64,000 nucleotides of DNA, from contig AP026970.1 of assembly GCA_027924025.1 (NCBI GenBank), forward strand, positions 2,998,501-3,062,500, read 5' to 3'. Positions 1 to 10,559 of this stretch are shown here, piece after piece (the first letter of the stretch is position 1; each line of letters opens with the position of its first letter). Below the pieces are notes generated by a model, which saw only the letters and a list, made by a program, of their open reading frames with translations, was not told where the DNA came from and searched no databases. The position numbers and the translations under genes are program-made. Source of the stretch: Comamonadaceae bacterium OS-4. Lineage in GTDB: Bacteria > Pseudomonadota > Gammaproteobacteria > Burkholderiales > Burkholderiaceae_C.

Positions 1-1332
1 TTTGACTGGGTGATTGCCGAGTACGACAAGCTCTCCAAGATTGTGGACGCCAATACGGTCACCGCGACCGAGGCGATGGAAGAGATCATTGGCGGCGACT
101 TCGAGTTTGATGAAGCGGCTGCTGAATCCGCCGTGGAGACCACCCAGGCGGCGACCGCTGATGTGGAAGACGCGCCGGTGGTGCGTTTCCTGCACAAAAT
201 GCTGATGGATGCGTTCAGCATGCGGGCCTCGGATTTGCACTTTGAGCCCTATGAGCACCAGTACCGGGTGCGCTTCCGTATTGACGGAGAGTTGCGCGAA
301 ATAGCCAGCCCGCCGATTGCGATCAAAGACAAGCTAGCCTCGCGGATCAAGGTGATCTCGCGGATGGATATTTCTGAAAAGCGGGTCCCGCAAGACGGCC
401 GCATGAAGCTCAAGGTGGGCGCGGACCGGGTGATTGACTTCCGGGTCAGCACACTGCCGACGCTGTTTGGCGAGAAGATTGTGATCCGTATCCTGGACCC
501 GAGCAGCGCCAAGCTGGGTATTGATGCACTGGGTTACGAGGCTGAGGAAAAAGAACGCCTTCTGAAGGCGATCGGCCGGCCTTACGGGATGATTCTGGTC
601 ACCGGGCCAACGGGTTCCGGCAAAACGGTGTCGCTCTACACCTGCCTGAATATGCTGAACCAGCCCGGGGTGAACATTGCCACGGCGGAGGACCCGTCCG
701 AAATCAACTTGCCGGGTGTCAACCAGGTGAACGTGAATGAAAAGGCGGGGCTGACCTTTGCTGCGGCGCTGAAGTCGTTTTTGCGGCAGGATCCGGACAT
801 CATCATGGTGGGTGAAATCCGGGACTTGGAAACAGCGGACATTTCAATCAAGGCGGCGCAAACCGGCCACTTGGTGCTATCGACCTTGCACACCAACGAT
901 GCCCCGACCACGCTCACGCGGATGCGGAACATGGGCATTCAGCCGTTCAACATCGCATCGAGCGTCATTTTGATCACGGCGCAGCGCTTGGCGCGGCGTT
1001 TGTGCGGGCAATGCAAGCAACCTGCCGATGTACCGGAACTAGCGCTGCTGGATGCAGGATTCAAGCAGGCTGATCTGGATGGGAGCTGGAAGCCCTATCG
1101 GGCGGTGGGTTGCTCGGCTTGCAACAACGGATACAAGGGCCGGGTGGGTATCTATCAGGTGATGCCCATCAGTGACGAGATTCAACGCATTATTTTGCGT
1201 GATGGCAGTGCAATGGATATCGCCGCCCAGTCGGAGCTGGAGGGCGTGCGCTCGCTGCGTCAGTCCGGCTTGCACAAAGTGAAACAAGGGCTGACTTCGT
1301 TGGAAGAAGTGCTTGCTGTGACCAACGAATAA
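1..1332 (+). CDS. pilB: Type IV pilus assembly ATPase PilB (5' truncated by window edge)
   Basis: Cytoplasmic hexameric GspE/PilB-family ATPase that powers pilus extension. The frame is open from base 1 (Phe-Asp-Trp-Val), so the N-terminus lies outside the window; about 443 codons remain of a usual 570 or so. Visible motifs are Walker A GPTGSGKT at 604-627, the Asp/Walker B region IIMVGEIRD near 800-830, and a C-terminal tetracysteine zinc site (CGQC near 1005, CSAC near 1111). The cut removes the start and most of the N-terminal T2SSE-N region. pilC follows 21 bases after the stop, then pilD, giving the classical pilBCD order. Confidence 0.95.
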   Translation, partial: FDWVIAEYDKLSKIVDANTVTATEAMEEIIGGDFEFDEAAAESAVETTQAATADVEDAPVVRFLHKMLMDAFSMRASDLHFEPYEHQYRVRFRIDGELREIASPPIAIKDKLASRIKVISRMDISEKRVPQDGRMKLKVGADRVIDFRVSTLPTLFGEKIVIRILDPSSAKLGIDALGYEAEEKERLLKAIGRPYGMILVTGPTGSGKTVSLYTCLNMLNQPGVNIATAEDPSEINLPGVNQVNVNEKAGLTFAAALKSFLRQDPDIIMVGEIRDLETADISIKAAQTGHLVLSTLHTNDAPTTLTRMRNMGIQPFNIASSVILITAQRLARRLCGQCKQPADVPELALLDAGFKQADLDGSWKPYRAVGCSACNNGYKGRVGIYQVMPISDEIQRIILRDGSAMDIAAQSELEGVRSLRQSGLHKVKQGLTSLEEVLAVTNE

Positions 1333-1353
1333 AAGGGCATCCCCGGGAGATCT

Positions 1354-2571
1354 ATGGCAACAGGAAAATCGGCGCCCACCAAAGACGTGGTTTTTGAATG
1401 GGAAGGCAAAGACCGCAACGGCAAGCAAGTCCGAGGCGAGACGCGGGCCGCGGGTGAAAACCAGGTGAAGTCCATGTTGCGCCGACAAGGCGTGACGCCG
1501 ACCAAAATCAAAAAGCGGCGCATGCGCTCGGGCAAATCGATCAAGCCCAAAGACATGGCGATCTTTACCCGGCAGCTGGCGACGATGATGAAGGCGGGCG
1601 TGCCCTTGCTGCAGGCCTTTGACATTGTGGGTCGCGGTAACCCGAACCCCAGTGTGACTAAGTTGCTGAGCGATATCCGCGCGGATGTGGAAACCGGTAC
1701 CTCGCTGAGTGCGGCCTTCCGCAAGTACCCGCTGTACTTTGACAACCTGTATTGCAACTTGGTAGAAGCTGGCGAGTCGGCCGGTATTCTGGATCAGTTG
1801 CTGGACCGCTTGGCGGTTTATATGGAGAAGACAGAGGCCATCAAATCCAAAATCAAGTCTGCGCTGATGTACCCGATTGCAGTGCTGGTGGTGGCGTTTG
1901 TGGTGGTGTCGGTGATCATGATTTTTGTGATCCCGTCGTTCAAACAGGTCTTCAGCTCTTTCGGTGGAGAGCTGCCGGCGCCCACCTTGTTTGTCATCGC
2001 CCTGAGTGAGATTTTTATCGCCTACTGGTGGCTGATATTCGGCGGAATTGGCGGGGGGTTGTACTTTTTCATGCAGGCCTGGCGCCGCAACGAGAAAGTG
2101 CAGGCCTTTATGGACCGCGTCATGCTGAAACTGCCCATCTTCGGTGTCATGGTAGAAAAGAGCTGTGTGGCCCGTTGGACCCGCACGCTGTCCACCATGT
2201 TTGCGGCCGGGGTGCCCTTGGTGGAGGCACTGGACTCGGTTGGCGGGGCCTCCGGCAACGTGGTGTACCTGAATGCAACCCAAAAGATCCAGCAAGAAGT
2301 GTCTACCGGCACCTCGTTGACTGCCGCGATGACGAATGTGAATTTGTTTCCGTCGATGGTGCTGCAGATGTGTGCCATCGGGGAAGAGTCGGGCTCTATT
2401 GACCACATGTTGGGCAAAGCGGCCGACTTTTTTGAAGCGGAAGTCGATGACATGGTGGCAGGCATCTCCAGCCTGATGGAGCCCATCATTATTGTGGTGC
2501 TGGGCACACTGATCGGTGGGATTGTGGTGTCGATGTACCTCCCCATCTTCAAGTTAGGACAAGTGGTTTGA
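1354..2571 (+). CDS. pilC: Type IV pilus inner-membrane platform protein PilC
   Basis: Polytopic inner-membrane platform protein that couples PilB/PilT ATPase motion to pilin assembly. It has 405 residues, the usual family length, with two T2SSF domains: the first near residues 70-190, then a membrane segment around 170-200, and the second near 270-395 ending in a C-terminal membrane helix. The ATG at 1354 follows a GGGAGA ribosome site. The stop TGA overlaps the ATG of pilD by one base, so the two are translationally coupled. Confidence 0.96.
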   Translation: MATGKSAPTKDVVFEWEGKDRNGKQVRGETRAAGENQVKSMLRRQGVTPTKIKKRRMRSGKSIKPKDMAIFTRQLATMMKAGVPLLQAFDIVGRGNPNPSVTKLLSDIRADVETGTSLSAAFRKYPLYFDNLYCNLVEAGESAGILDQLLDRLAVYMEKTEAIKSKIKSALMYPIAVLVVAFVVVSVIMIFVIPSFKQVFSSFGGELPAPTLFVIALSEIFIAYWWLIFGGIGGGLYFFMQAWRRNEKVQAFMDRVMLKLPIFGVMVEKSCVARWTRTLSTMFAAGVPLVEALDSVGGASGNVVYLNATQKIQQEVSTGTSLTAAMTNVNLFPSMVLQMCAIGEESGSIDHMLGKAADFFEAEVDDMVAGISSLMEPIIIVVLGTLIGGIVVSMYLPIFKLGQVV

Positions 2572-3416
2572 TGAGCACCGGTTTGCAGTGGTTGGACGTG
2601 GGCGCGTTGGGTTTGCTGGGGCTGCTGATCGGCAGCTTCTTGAATGTGGTGATCCACAGGCTGCCCAAGATGATGGAACAACAATGGGCTGCGGAATATG
2701 CAGAGATGGCAGGCAAGGAGCTACCTGCTCAAGCCCCGTTTAACTTGATGGTGCCCCGGTCGCGCTGCCCGCACTGCGGCCACGTGATCGCTTGGTACGA
2801 AAACATCCCGGTCATTAGTTATGTGGCGTTGGGTGGCCGTTGCGCTGGGTGTAAAAAGCCGATCAGCGTGCGCTACCCGCTGGTCGAGTTGGTGACGGGT
2901 GGACTCTTTGGGTTCTGCGCATGGCAATGGGGTTTGTCGGTCACAGCCTTGGTTTGGTGTGTCTTTTGCGCGGCGCTGGTAAGTCTGGCCATGATTGACT
3001 GGGACACCACCCTGCTGCCGGATGACATCACGCTGCCCTTGGTGTGGCTCGGCCTGGTGGCATCCGCCCTCGGATGGACTGCGGTTCCCTTAAGTACCGC
3101 CCTGTGGGGTACGGTTGCGGGGTATTTGTCGTTGTGGTCGATCTACTGGCTGTTCAAACTGGTAACTGGCAAAGAAGGCATGGGGTACGGAGACTTCAAG
3201 CTGTTTGCCGCGCTGGGCGCATGGTTTGGTTGGCCGGTGCTGATCCCCATGATTTTGCTGGCGTCCGTGATCGGCGCGATCGTGGGTATTGCGATGAAGT
3301 TCACCAGCGGTTTGCGCGAGGGGGGCTATGTGCCCTTTGGGCCGTTTCTGGCGGGCGCGGGCTTTGCTGCCTTGATCATCGGGCCTGACACCTTGCGCCA
3401 AATGGCCAACCTGTAA
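2571..3416 (+). CDS. pilD: Prepilin peptidase / N-methyltransferase PilD
   Basis: Inner-membrane aspartic protease that cleaves type IV prepilin leaders and N-methylates the new N-terminus. It has 281 residues. The N-terminal methyltransferase part carries two CxxC pairs (CPHC and CAGC) of the zinc site. The catalytic aspartates lie in a DWDT motif and in GYGDFK. About eight hydrophobic helices are visible. The ATG at 2571 overlaps the pilC stop; a TTG one codon upstream is possible but unnecessary. coaE starts 14 bases downstream, as in many betaproteobacteria. Confidence 0.95.
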   Translation: MSTGLQWLDVGALGLLGLLIGSFLNVVIHRLPKMMEQQWAAEYAEMAGKELPAQAPFNLMVPRSRCPHCGHVIAWYENIPVISYVALGGRCAGCKKPISVRYPLVELVTGGLFGFCAWQWGLSVTALVWCVFCAALVSLAMIDWDTTLLPDDITLPLVWLGLVASALGWTAVPLSTALWGTVAGYLSLWSIYWLFKLVTGKEGMGYGDFKLFAALGAWFGWPVLIPMILLASVIGAIVGIAMKFTSGLREGGYVPFGPFLAGAGFAALIIGPDTLRQMANL

Positions 3417-3430
3417 GCGAGACCCACACG

Positions 3431-4027
3431 ATGCGGGTCGGGCTCACAGGTGGTATCGGCAGCGGGAAGAGCACGGTTGGCGCTTTTTTGGCGCAGTGCG
3501 GTGCAGCAGTCGTGGATGCCGATGCGATTTCCCGTGCGGTGACTGCCCCGGGCGGAAGTGCGATTACCCCCCTCAAAGCGGCATTCGGCGCGGACATGAT
3601 CGATGCCACGGGTGCACTGGACCGGGTAAAGATGCGGGCAAAAGTGTTCCAGGATGCGGAGGCCCGCAAGCTGCTGGAGTCCCTCATTCACCCACTGGTT
3701 GGCGCCGCCATTGAGGCTGCCACCCAAGAGGCTCAGACCAGTGGCGCGCGCTGCGTGGTGCTGGACATTCCCTTGTTAGTCGAGTCTGCGCATTGGCGAA
3801 AACGGCTTGATAGGGTGCTCGTGGTCGACTGCTCGACCGAGACTCAGATCCGCAGGGTCATGCAGAGAAATGCCCTTCAAGCCCACGAAGTACAGGCTGT
3901 CATTGACAGCCAGGCCCCACGCCTTGCCAGGCTTGCGGCTGCCGACTGTGTGATCTTTAACGAGGGCCTGTCTTTGCTGCAACTTGAAGCGGCGTCGAGG
4001 CAAATGGGCGCACAGTTCGGGCTATGA
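3431..4027 (+). CDS. coaE: Dephospho-CoA kinase CoaE
   Basis: Catalyses the last step of coenzyme A synthesis, phosphorylating the 3'-hydroxyl of dephospho-CoA. It has 198 residues, normal for the family. The P-loop GGIGSGKS occupies residues 7-14, followed by the conserved VDAD segment. The ATG at 3431 lies directly after the pilD stop, and the gene sits in the common proteobacterial order pilD-coaE-zapD-yacG. Confidence 0.95.
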   Translation: MRVGLTGGIGSGKSTVGAFLAQCGAAVVDADAISRAVTAPGGSAITPLKAAFGADMIDATGALDRVKMRAKVFQDAEARKLLESLIHPLVGAAIEAATQEAQTSGARCVVLDIPLLVESAHWRKRLDRVLVVDCSTETQIRRVMQRNALQAHEVQAVIDSQAPRLARLAAADCVIFNEGLSLLQLEAASRQMGAQFGL

Positions 4028-4052
4028 TCGACCGCCGACCGGAAATACCAGC

Positions 4053-4808
4053 GTGATCCTTTACGAATACCCTTTCAACGAACGCATCCGCACGTATTTG
4101 CGGCTGGAACACCTGTTTCTGCGTCTGGCCGAGTTGATGGGGCGCCCTGATCCCCTGGACCACCACTTCGCACTGACCACGATTTTTGAGGTCATGGATG
4201 TGGGTGCACGGGCTGACCTGAAGTCGGATGTACTGAAGGACCTGGACAAGCAAAAGCAGGTGTTGAACGGTTACCGGGGCAACCCTGCGATCTCCGAAGC
4301 GGCACTCGACAAAATTGTGAAGCAGCTCGACCAGTGCTTTACCGACTTGAATGCATTGGCCGGCAAATCGGGCCAATCGCTCACCGAGAACGACTGGCTG
4401 ATGAGTATCCGCAGCCGGGTCGGTATCCCGGGAGGCACCTGCGAATTTGATTTGCCCGCCTACTATGCATGGCAGCACCGCGATGCGGCTGCACGGCAGC
4501 AAGATCTGCAGCGCTGGGCCTCGACACTGGCGCCTTTGGCAGCCTCGATTCACCTGCTCTTGAAGATGCTGCGCGACTCGGGGGCCCCACAGAAGGTGAT
4601 GGCGGTTGCTGGGCAGTTTCAGCAAAATCTGCCGCAGGGCCGCACTTTCCAGCTGCTACGCTTGGCAGTGGACCCCGCCCTCCAGGTGATCCCTGAGATT
4701 AGCGGTAACCGGCTGATGGTATCTATCCGCTTTATGCGGCACGAAGCCGACGACCGCCTGCACTCCAGTGCGCAAGATACGGGCTTTGAACTGACCTTGT
4801 GCTCTTGA
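4053..4808 (+). CDS. zapD: Cell division protein ZapD
   Basis: Cytoplasmic factor that crosslinks FtsZ filaments and stabilises the Z-ring. I chose the GTG at 4053, which gives 251 residues starting VILYEYPFNERIRTYLRLE, aligning with the N-terminus of the family (hydrophobic strand, then NE-R-RT-LR-E). The frame stays open upstream into coaE, but that extension does not resemble ZapD. A GGAAA lies about 8 bases before the GTG. Its position between coaE and yacG supports the call. Confidence 0.93.
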   Translation: MILYEYPFNERIRTYLRLEHLFLRLAELMGRPDPLDHHFALTTIFEVMDVGARADLKSDVLKDLDKQKQVLNGYRGNPAISEAALDKIVKQLDQCFTDLNALAGKSGQSLTENDWLMSIRSRVGIPGGTCEFDLPAYYAWQHRDAAARQQDLQRWASTLAPLAASIHLLLKMLRDSGAPQKVMAVAGQFQQNLPQGRTFQLLRLAVDPALQVIPEISGNRLMVSIRFMRHEADDRLHSSAQDTGFELTLCS

Positions 4809-4823
4809 TAGGCGCCGCGCCGA

Positions 4824-5033
4824 ATGACGATGGACTCTCCGATGTTGGAAAAGCTGGTGCGCTGCCCCGCTTGTGGTGGCGATAGCGTTTACGGACCGCG
4901 CAATCTGTTTCGCCCTTTTTGCAGCGAGCGTTGCAAAAACCTGGACTTGGGTGCTTGGGCGAGCGAGTCGTTCCGAGTGCCCACTGAGGCACCACCCGAC
5001 GAGGTGCCCTTCGGCGACCCGAAACTACAGTAA
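4824..5033 (+). CDS. yacG: DNA gyrase inhibitor YacG (zinc protein)
   Basis: Small zinc-binding protein; in E. coli YacG binds GyrB and inhibits gyrase. It has 69 residues with four cysteines at 14, 17, 33 and 37 in the family pattern CPAC ... CSERC, followed by the DLG-W segment typical of YacG. A second in-frame ATG at residue 3 is possible. It ends one base before the stop of the convergent NUDIX gene. Confidence 0.93.
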   Translation: MTMDSPMLEKLVRCPACGGDSVYGPRNLFRPFCSERCKNLDLGAWASESFRVPTEAPPDEVPFGDPKLQ

Positions 5034-5034
5034 A

Positions 5035-5544
5035 TCAGCTAATCACCGGCGCAGAATCTGCGCTGGATGCTCCTGAAATAGTAGCACCCATATGGTTGCG
5101 CTCGGCGGCAAACCAGTCAAGAACCGGGATGGTGCCCGGCAAAACAGGTTCTACTGCTACCGGGAGCTGCTGCCATGCAAAGCTTTGCGATTCCCGCATT
5201 TCCAGCTCGCCATTCCACTCAAAGACTTTGCAAAAGTGCAGACGCACCAGCGCGTGCGGGTAGTCGACCATTTCAACCCGCCAAGGTACAACAGGGCCAA
5301 TGTGGATGCCGATTTCTTCTGTGAGCTCACGACGCAGCGCCTGCTCAATGGTTTCACCCGCCTCGACCTTGCCGCCGGGGAACTCCCAATAGCCTGCGTA
5401 AGGCTTGCCCTGCGGCCTGGATGTCAACAGAAACGCGCCATCCGGGCGGACCAGAACGCCCACGGCCACGTCGACAGCAGGACGGTCTGCACTGCCCGTG
5501 CGTTGGGCTTGCGGATCGGCGACCAATGGGTTGGATGCCGTCAC
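5035..5544 (-). CDS. NUDIX hydrolase, MutT-like (8-oxo-dGTP diphosphatase type)
   Basis: Probable nucleotide-pool sanitising pyrophosphatase. It has 169 residues. The Nudix box is complete at residues 58-80 (G58, E64, R72-E73, E76-E77, G79), preceded by the YWEFPGGK strand typical of MutT. Its ATG overlaps the stop of the upstream DUF815 ATPase gene (ATGA), so the two are probably co-translated. The last 18 or so codons after the Nudix fold run through a sequence (5069-5085) that resembles the interspersed repeat listed below, so the C-terminal tail may be a lineage-specific addition. Confidence 0.88.
   Translation of the reverse strand: MTASNPLVADPQAQRTGSADRPAVDVAVGVLVRPDGAFLLTSRPQGKPYAGYWEFPGGKVEAGETIEQALRRELTEEIGIHIGPVVPWRVEMVDYPHALVRLHFCKVFEWNGELEMRESQSFAWQQLPVAVEPVLPGTIPVLDWFAAERNHMGATISGASSADSAPVIS
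5069..5085 (-). repeat. Probable partial copy of interspersed AT-core repeat, inside the NUDIX gene
   Basis: On the minus strand this reads GCTACTATTTCAGGAGC. It shares GCTACTATTT with the copy at 48634-48671. It lies in the 3' end of the NUDIX gene and is read as part of its C-terminal tail. The match is short, so membership of the repeat family is tentative. Confidence 0.4.
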
Positions 5545-6413
5545 GATGCAGCCCGCCCCGAATAATCGCGGGCGAACTGATAGGCGACACGGCCGCTTCG
5601 CGCTCCGCGCTCAAGGGCCCACAAGAGGGCCTCTGCACGGGCTGCCGCAATGGCTGCTGAGTCGAAACCTAAGGCGGTCAACCACTGGTTGACGATCGAT
5701 AGATACTCATCTTGGCTGAATGGGTAAAAGCTTACCCACAGGCCGAAGCGCTCCGACAAGGAGATTTTTTCCTCAACCCCTTCGCCGGGATGCACTTCTC
5801 CATCTTCGGTGTGCTTGTAGCTCAGGTTGTCGGACATGTATTCGGGCAAAAGATGGCGCCGATTACTGGTGGCATAGATCAACACATTCGGGGTAGAGGC
5901 TGCAACGGATCCGTCCAGCACCGACTTCAGTGCTTTGTAGCCCGGCTCACCATCATCAAAGCTCAAATCATCACAAAAGATGATGAATTTTTCCGGCCTC
6001 GCTGCGATCAGTTCGATAATGTCCTGGAGATCTATCAGGTCTGCCTTGTCCACTTCGATCAGGCGCAAGCCTGAAGGTGCATAGGTCTGAAGGCACGCAC
6101 GAATGAGCGATGACTTTCCGGTGCCGCGGGCACCGGTTAACAAGACATTGTTGGCCAAGCCACCACGCACAAACTGCGCTGTATTGCGTTGGATTTTTTC
6201 CTTTTGGTCGTCGATCTCGCGCAGTGAGTCCAATGACATGGCACCCACGTGCTGCACCGGAGAAATGACACCCTGGCCACCGGACCGGCGACGGTAACGG
6301 AAGGCGATCGACGCGTTCCAATCTGGCGCTGACAACGTGTGCGGAAGCGAGGCCTCCACACGCTGCATGAACAGTTCAGCCCGCGCGAAGAAGCGCTCTA
6401 GTGCATCAGACAT
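5541..6413 (-). CDS. AAA-type ATPase of the DUF815 family
   Basis: Predicted cytoplasmic ATPase of unknown cellular role. The start at 6413 (MSDALERFF) gives 290 residues; the frame is open further upstream, but that extension runs into argJ and looks artificial. Walker A is GARGTGKS at residues 94-101, and a Walker B-like FIIFCDDLSF lies at 143-152. It is followed by the NUDIX gene with a 4-base overlap and lies 13 bases after argJ, so it is likely in the secA-argJ transcription unit. The family is common in proteobacteria but not functionally defined. Confidence 0.88.
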   Translation of the reverse strand: MSDALERFFARAELFMQRVEASLPHTLSAPDWNASIAFRYRRRSGGQGVISPVQHVGAMSLDSLREIDDQKEKIQRNTAQFVRGGLANNVLLTGARGTGKSSLIRACLQTYAPSGLRLIEVDKADLIDLQDIIELIAARPEKFIIFCDDLSFDDGEPGYKALKSVLDGSVAASTPNVLIYATSNRRHLLPEYMSDNLSYKHTEDGEVHPGEGVEEKISLSERFGLWVSFYPFSQDEYLSIVNQWLTALGFDSAAIAAARAEALLWALERGARSGRVAYQFARDYSGRAAS

Positions 6414-6426
6414 CAGGCAATCCCGT

Positions 6427-7653
6427 TCAGGAGCGATAGTCCGCGTTGATCGTGACGTAGTCGTGGCTGAAGTCGCAGGTCCAAACCGTCTGGCTGGCAG
6501 TGCCACGCCCCAAATGGACGCGCACGGTGATCTCGCTTTGCTTCATGACGCGCTGGCCATCCTCCTCACGGTAGGCCGGATTCCGGCCACCGCGGGTTGC
6601 GACGTGCACATCGTCCAAGAACAGCTCAATGAGGGACTGATCCAAATCCTGGATACCCGCATAGCCCACGGCAGCAAGAATGCGACCGAGGTTGGGGTCG
6701 CTGGCAAAAAATGCGGTTTTGACCAAAGGGGAATGCGCAATGGCATAGGCCACCAGGCGGCACTCCGCTTCGGTTCCGCCACCTTCGACCTGGACGGAAA
6801 TGAACTTGGTTGCGCCTTCGCCGTCCCGCACGATGGCTTGTGCCAATTTGCGAGCAACCTCCAGCATTGCGTGCTTTAAAGGGGCGGCAGAGGCCGCGTC
6901 CAGATCAGTGACAGTTGGATTGCCCGCCTTGTTGGAAGCAATCACCAACAACGAATCATTGGTAGAGGTATCGCCATCTACCGTCACCCGGTTGAACGAG
7001 CCTTCGGCCAGTTCGCGTGCCAGGGAGGGCATCACGGACGCATCGATGCAGGCGTCAGTGGCAATAAACCCCAGCATGGTGGCCATGTTCGGGCGAATCA
7101 TGCCCGCGCCTTTGCTGATACCCGTGACCGTGATCGGGACGCCATCTACCAAGGCCGTTGCACTGAAAGCTTTGGGCTGGGTATCCGTGGTCATGATGCC
7201 CTCGGCCGCCTTGAGCCAGTTGCTTTCCCGCGCATCCAGAATCGCAGCATCCAAGCCGGCCACGATGCGGTCCACCGGCAGCGGCTCCATGATCACGCCG
7301 GTAGAAAATGGCAGCACTTGCGTGGCCTGGAGGCTGAGTTTGCCCGCCAGTGCGGAGCAGGTTTCCTTGGCGCGGGCTAGTCCATCGGCTCCGGTGCCAG
7401 CGTTCGCGTTACCCGTGTTGATCACGACCGCCCGAATGTCACTGGCCGCGAGATGCTCCCGGCAAATTTGTACTGGGGCTGCACAAAAGCGGTTGGTCGT
7501 AAACACGCCACCGACGGAGCAGCCGGGATCCAGCAGCATCACGGTCACATCTTTGCGACCCGGCTTGCGAACGCCGGCTTCGGTAACCCCGATACGGACG
7601 CCGGGCACCGGCAACAAATCGGCTGCAACAGGCAGCGGGAGGTTCACTGGCAT
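6427..7653 (-). CDS. argJ: Bifunctional glutamate N-acetyltransferase / amino-acid acetyltransferase ArgJ
   Basis: Arginine biosynthesis: transfers acetyl from N-acetylornithine to glutamate (and from acetyl-CoA if bifunctional). I chose the ATG at 7653 (MPVNLP), the conserved N-terminus, giving 408 residues. The autocleavage site that frees the catalytic threonine is seen as NMATMLGF, between Ala191 and Thr192. It lies 10 bases after secA, the same neighbour order as in many Burkholderiales. Confidence 0.95.
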   Translation of the reverse strand: MPVNLPLPVAADLLPVPGVRIGVTEAGVRKPGRKDVTVMLLDPGCSVGGVFTTNRFCAAPVQICREHLAASDIRAVVINTGNANAGTGADGLARAKETCSALAGKLSLQATQVLPFSTGVIMEPLPVDRIVAGLDAAILDARESNWLKAAEGIMTTDTQPKAFSATALVDGVPITVTGISKGAGMIRPNMATMLGFIATDACIDASVMPSLARELAEGSFNRVTVDGDTSTNDSLLVIASNKAGNPTVTDLDAASAAPLKHAMLEVARKLAQAIVRDGEGATKFISVQVEGGGTEAECRLVAYAIAHSPLVKTAFFASDPNLGRILAAVGYAGIQDLDQSLIELFLDDVHVATRGGRNPAYREEDGQRVMKQSEITVRVHLGRGTASQTVWTCDFSHDYVTINADYRS

Positions 7654-7663
7654 ACAAAGGCTT

Positions 7664-10417
7664 TCAAGAGAGTTTGCCGTGGCACTGTTTGTATTTTTTA
7701 CCGCTGCCGCAAGGGCAAGGGTCGTTACGGCCGACGCGCGGGACATCGGACTCGGCAGTTTTTACGGTAGCGGCATCGGTCGTCGTCTCAGCTTCACCGG
7801 TCTCTGTGGGCGCGGTGTAGGTGACGTTGGCAATGCTTTCCCCGCGCGATTCAATGGCCTCCGCAGCCTGCTCCAATTGTTCGTTGGATTGGATCTTGAC
7901 GGTCATCAAGATCTTGGTGACATCGTTTTTGACGGAGTCCAGCAACTGGCCGAATAGTTCAAACGCTTCGCGCTTGTATTCCTGCTTGGGTTGCTTTTGT
8001 GCATAGCCCCGCAGATGGATACCTTGGCGCAAGTAGTCCAAGGCACTCAGATGGTCACGCCAGTGGCTATCGATACTCTGCAAGAGCACCATGCGCTCAA
8101 ATTGGGTGAAGTTGTCTTTGCCGACCAAGTTCACTTTGCTTTCGAAAGCCTCGTTCGCCGCCGTGGTGACGGTGGTCAGGATTTCTTCATCGGTGATAGA
8201 GCTGGCGCTGCTTACTTGTTGCTGGAGATCCAGGTTCAGTTGCCATTCATCCGACAGCATCTTCTGGAGCGATGGAATATCCCATTGCTCTTCAACGGAC
8301 TCTGCGGGGACGAACTGGCGCACCATGTCTTCAAAGGCGCCTTCGCGCAGGCCCGCGATCTGGGCCTCGAGATCGGTGGCATCCAAAATCGCATTGCGTT
8401 GCTGGTAGATGACCTTGCGCTGGTCGTTGGATACATCGTCGTATTCCAAGAGCTGTTTGCGCATATCGAAGTTGCGCGCTTCTACTTTGCGTTGTGCGCT
8501 TTCAATGCTGCGGGTCACGATACCGGCTTCAATGGCCTCGCCCTCGGGCATTTTGAGGCGATCCATGATGGATTTCACCCGGTCGCCGGCAAAGATCCGC
8601 ATCAAAGAATCGTCAAGACTCAGATAGAAGCGGGATGAACCGGGATCCCCCTGGCGCCCTGAGCGACCACGAAGTTGATTGTCGATCCGGCGAGACTCGT
8701 GGCGCTCGGTCGCAATGATGCGCAAGCCACCCAGTGCTTTGATGGCTTCGTGATCTTTTTGCCACTGGCTTTTCAATTCCGCGACTTTGGCTTGCTTGGT
8801 GGCGGCGTCCAAAGAGGCATCACCCTCAATCTCCTCAAGCAGCTTGTCCATGTTGCCGCCAAGAACAATATCGGTACCACGGCCTGCCATATTGGTGGCG
8901 ATCGTGATCATCTTTGCACGGCCTGCTTGAGCCACGATATCGGCTTCGCGTGCGTGCTGCTTGGCGTTCAAGACCTGGTGAGGCAACTTTTCTTTGTCGA
9001 GCAGCTCAGCAATGATTTCTGAGTTTTCGATCGATGTAGTTCCCACCAAAACAGGCTGGCCCCGGTCATAGCATTCGCGGATGTCTTTGATCGCCGCATC
9101 GTACTTTTCACGGGTGGTCTTGTAGACACGGTCCAACTGGTCGTCCCGGCGGCTGATGCGGTTGGGCGGGATCACCACGGTTTCAAGACCATAGATTTCC
9201 TGAAACTCATAAGCCTCGGTGTCTGCAGTGCCGGTCATGCCCGCCAACTTGCTGTAAAGCCGGAAATAGTTCTGGAAGGTAATGGATGCGAGTGTCTGGT
9301 TCTCCGCTTGGATCTGTACCCCTTCTTTGGCCTCCACCGCTTGGTGCAAGCCGTCGCTCCAACGGCGACCCGTCATCAAACGGCCGGTGTACTCGTCCAC
9401 AATGACGATTTCGCCGTTTTGCACAACATAGTGCTGGTCGCGATGGTACAGATGATTGGCGCGCAGCGCTGCATACAAGTGATGCATCAGCGTGATGTTG
9501 GCCGGGTCGTACAAAGAAGAGCCCGCAGGGATCAAGCCAAGCTCTGCAAAAATGGATTCGGCTACTTCGTGCCCTTGTTCGGTCAAGAAAACTTGGTGGC
9601 TCTTCTCGTCCAAGGTGAAGTCGCCTGGCTTGGTGATGCCTTGCCCAGTGATGGGATCAGCCTCCCCCTCTTGCTTCAGCAAACGGGGAATCGCTTTGTT
9701 AATAGCGAGATAGAGCTCGGTGTGGTCTTCAGCTTGGCCACTGATGATCAGTGGTGTGCGGGCTTCGTCGATCAAAATGGAGTCAACTTCATCCACGATG
9801 GCAAAGTTCAGTCCGCGTTGGACCCGGTCATTCGCCTCGTAGACCATGTTGTCGCGGAGGTAGTCGAAACCGTATTCGTTGTTCGTACCGTAGGTGATGT
9901 CAGAGTTATAGGCCTGCTGCTTGTCTTCACGGGGGGCTTGGGGCATGTTGATGCCCACGGTCAGACCCAAGAAGTTGTAGAGGCGGCCCATCCAACGGGC
10001 GTCGCGACTGGCGAGGTAATCGTTGACGGTGACAACATGGACACCTTTGCCACTCAATGCATTCAGGTACACCGGCAATGTCGCAGTGAGCGTTTTGCCC
10101 TCACCGGTGCGCATTTCAGAAATCTTCCCGTAATGCAGTGCCATCCCACCCAACATTTGCACATCGAAGTGGCGCATTTTCATGACGCGCTTGGAGCCTT
10201 CGCGGACGAGCGCAAAAGCTTCCGGGAGGATGGCATCGAGTGTCTCGCCTTTGGCGACACGGTCTTTGAACTCCTGTGTCTTGGCCCGAAGTCCGTCGTC
10301 GGTGAGGGCCTCGAACTCAGGCTCCAGTGCATTGATGCGAGTGACGATGACCCGATACTGTTTGAGCAAACGATCGTTGCGGCTGCCAAAAATTTTGGTA
10401 AGGAAGTTAATAGCCAT
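7664..10417 (-). CDS. secA: Preprotein translocase ATPase SecA
   Basis: Motor of the Sec export pathway at the cytoplasmic membrane. The ATG at 10417 ([16 protein letters not shown]) gives 917 residues, the family length. The DEAD-like nucleotide site is seen as MRTGEGKT at residues 102-109. Preprotein-binding, helical scaffold and wing domains follow, and the C-terminal zinc motif [14 protein letters not shown] binds SecB. The 142-base gap upstream, to the M23 gene, probably holds its promoter; I see a TTGACT -35-like hexamer there but no good -10, and no SecM-like arrest gene. Confidence 0.97.
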   Translation of the reverse strand: MAINFLTKIFGSRNDRLLKQYRVIVTRINALEPEFEALTDDGLRAKTQEFKDRVAKGETLDAILPEAFALVREGSKRVMKMRHFDVQMLGGMALHYGKISEMRTGEGKTLTATLPVYLNALSGKGVHVVTVNDYLASRDARWMGRLYNFLGLTVGINMPQAPREDKQQAYNSDITYGTNNEYGFDYLRDNMVYEANDRVQRGLNFAIVDEVDSILIDEARTPLIISGQAEDHTELYLAINKAIPRLLKQEGEADPITGQGITKPGDFTLDEKSHQVFLTEQGHEVAESIFAELGLIPAGSSLYDPANITLMHHLYAALRANHLYHRDQHYVVQNGEIVIVDEYTGRLMTGRRWSDGLHQAVEAKEGVQIQAENQTLASITFQNYFRLYSKLAGMTGTADTEAYEFQEIYGLETVVIPPNRISRRDDQLDRVYKTTREKYDAAIKDIRECYDRGQPVLVGTTSIENSEIIAELLDKEKLPHQVLNAKQHAREADIVAQAGRAKMITIATNMAGRGTDIVLGGNMDKLLEEIEGDASLDAATKQAKVAELKSQWQKDHEAIKALGGLRIIATERHESRRIDNQLRGRSGRQGDPGSSRFYLSLDDSLMRIFAGDRVKSIMDRLKMPEGEAIEAGIVTRSIESAQRKVEARNFDMRKQLLEYDDVSNDQRKVIYQQRNAILDATDLEAQIAGLREGAFEDMVRQFVPAESVEEQWDIPSLQKMLSDEWQLNLDLQQQVSSASSITDEEILTTVTTAANEAFESKVNLVGKDNFTQFERMVLLQSIDSHWRDHLSALDYLRQGIHLRGYAQKQPKQEYKREAFELFGQLLDSVKNDVTKILMTVKIQSNEQLEQAAEAIESRGESIANVTYTAPTETGEAETTTDAATVKTAESDVPRVGRNDPCPCGSGKKYKQCHGKLS

Positions 10418-10559
10418 CAATGCGAGCACTGCCCGACGGACCCACCATGGGCTCACCGGACTGCACAGTCCTTTGTTTATCTTGAGAAATTGAAGGCTCT
10501 TTGCGGGAAGTCAAGCCAGACGAATGGCCAGCGCTCAGCATCGAGTCAAGCATTAGATT

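Noticed and set aside
10418-10559. A SecM-like arrest peptide or translation-coupled leader upstream of secA
   Set aside because: No short open frame with an arrest-like C-terminus is visible on the minus strand; only an imperfect GGACTG/CAGTCC dyad and weak promoter hexamers are present.
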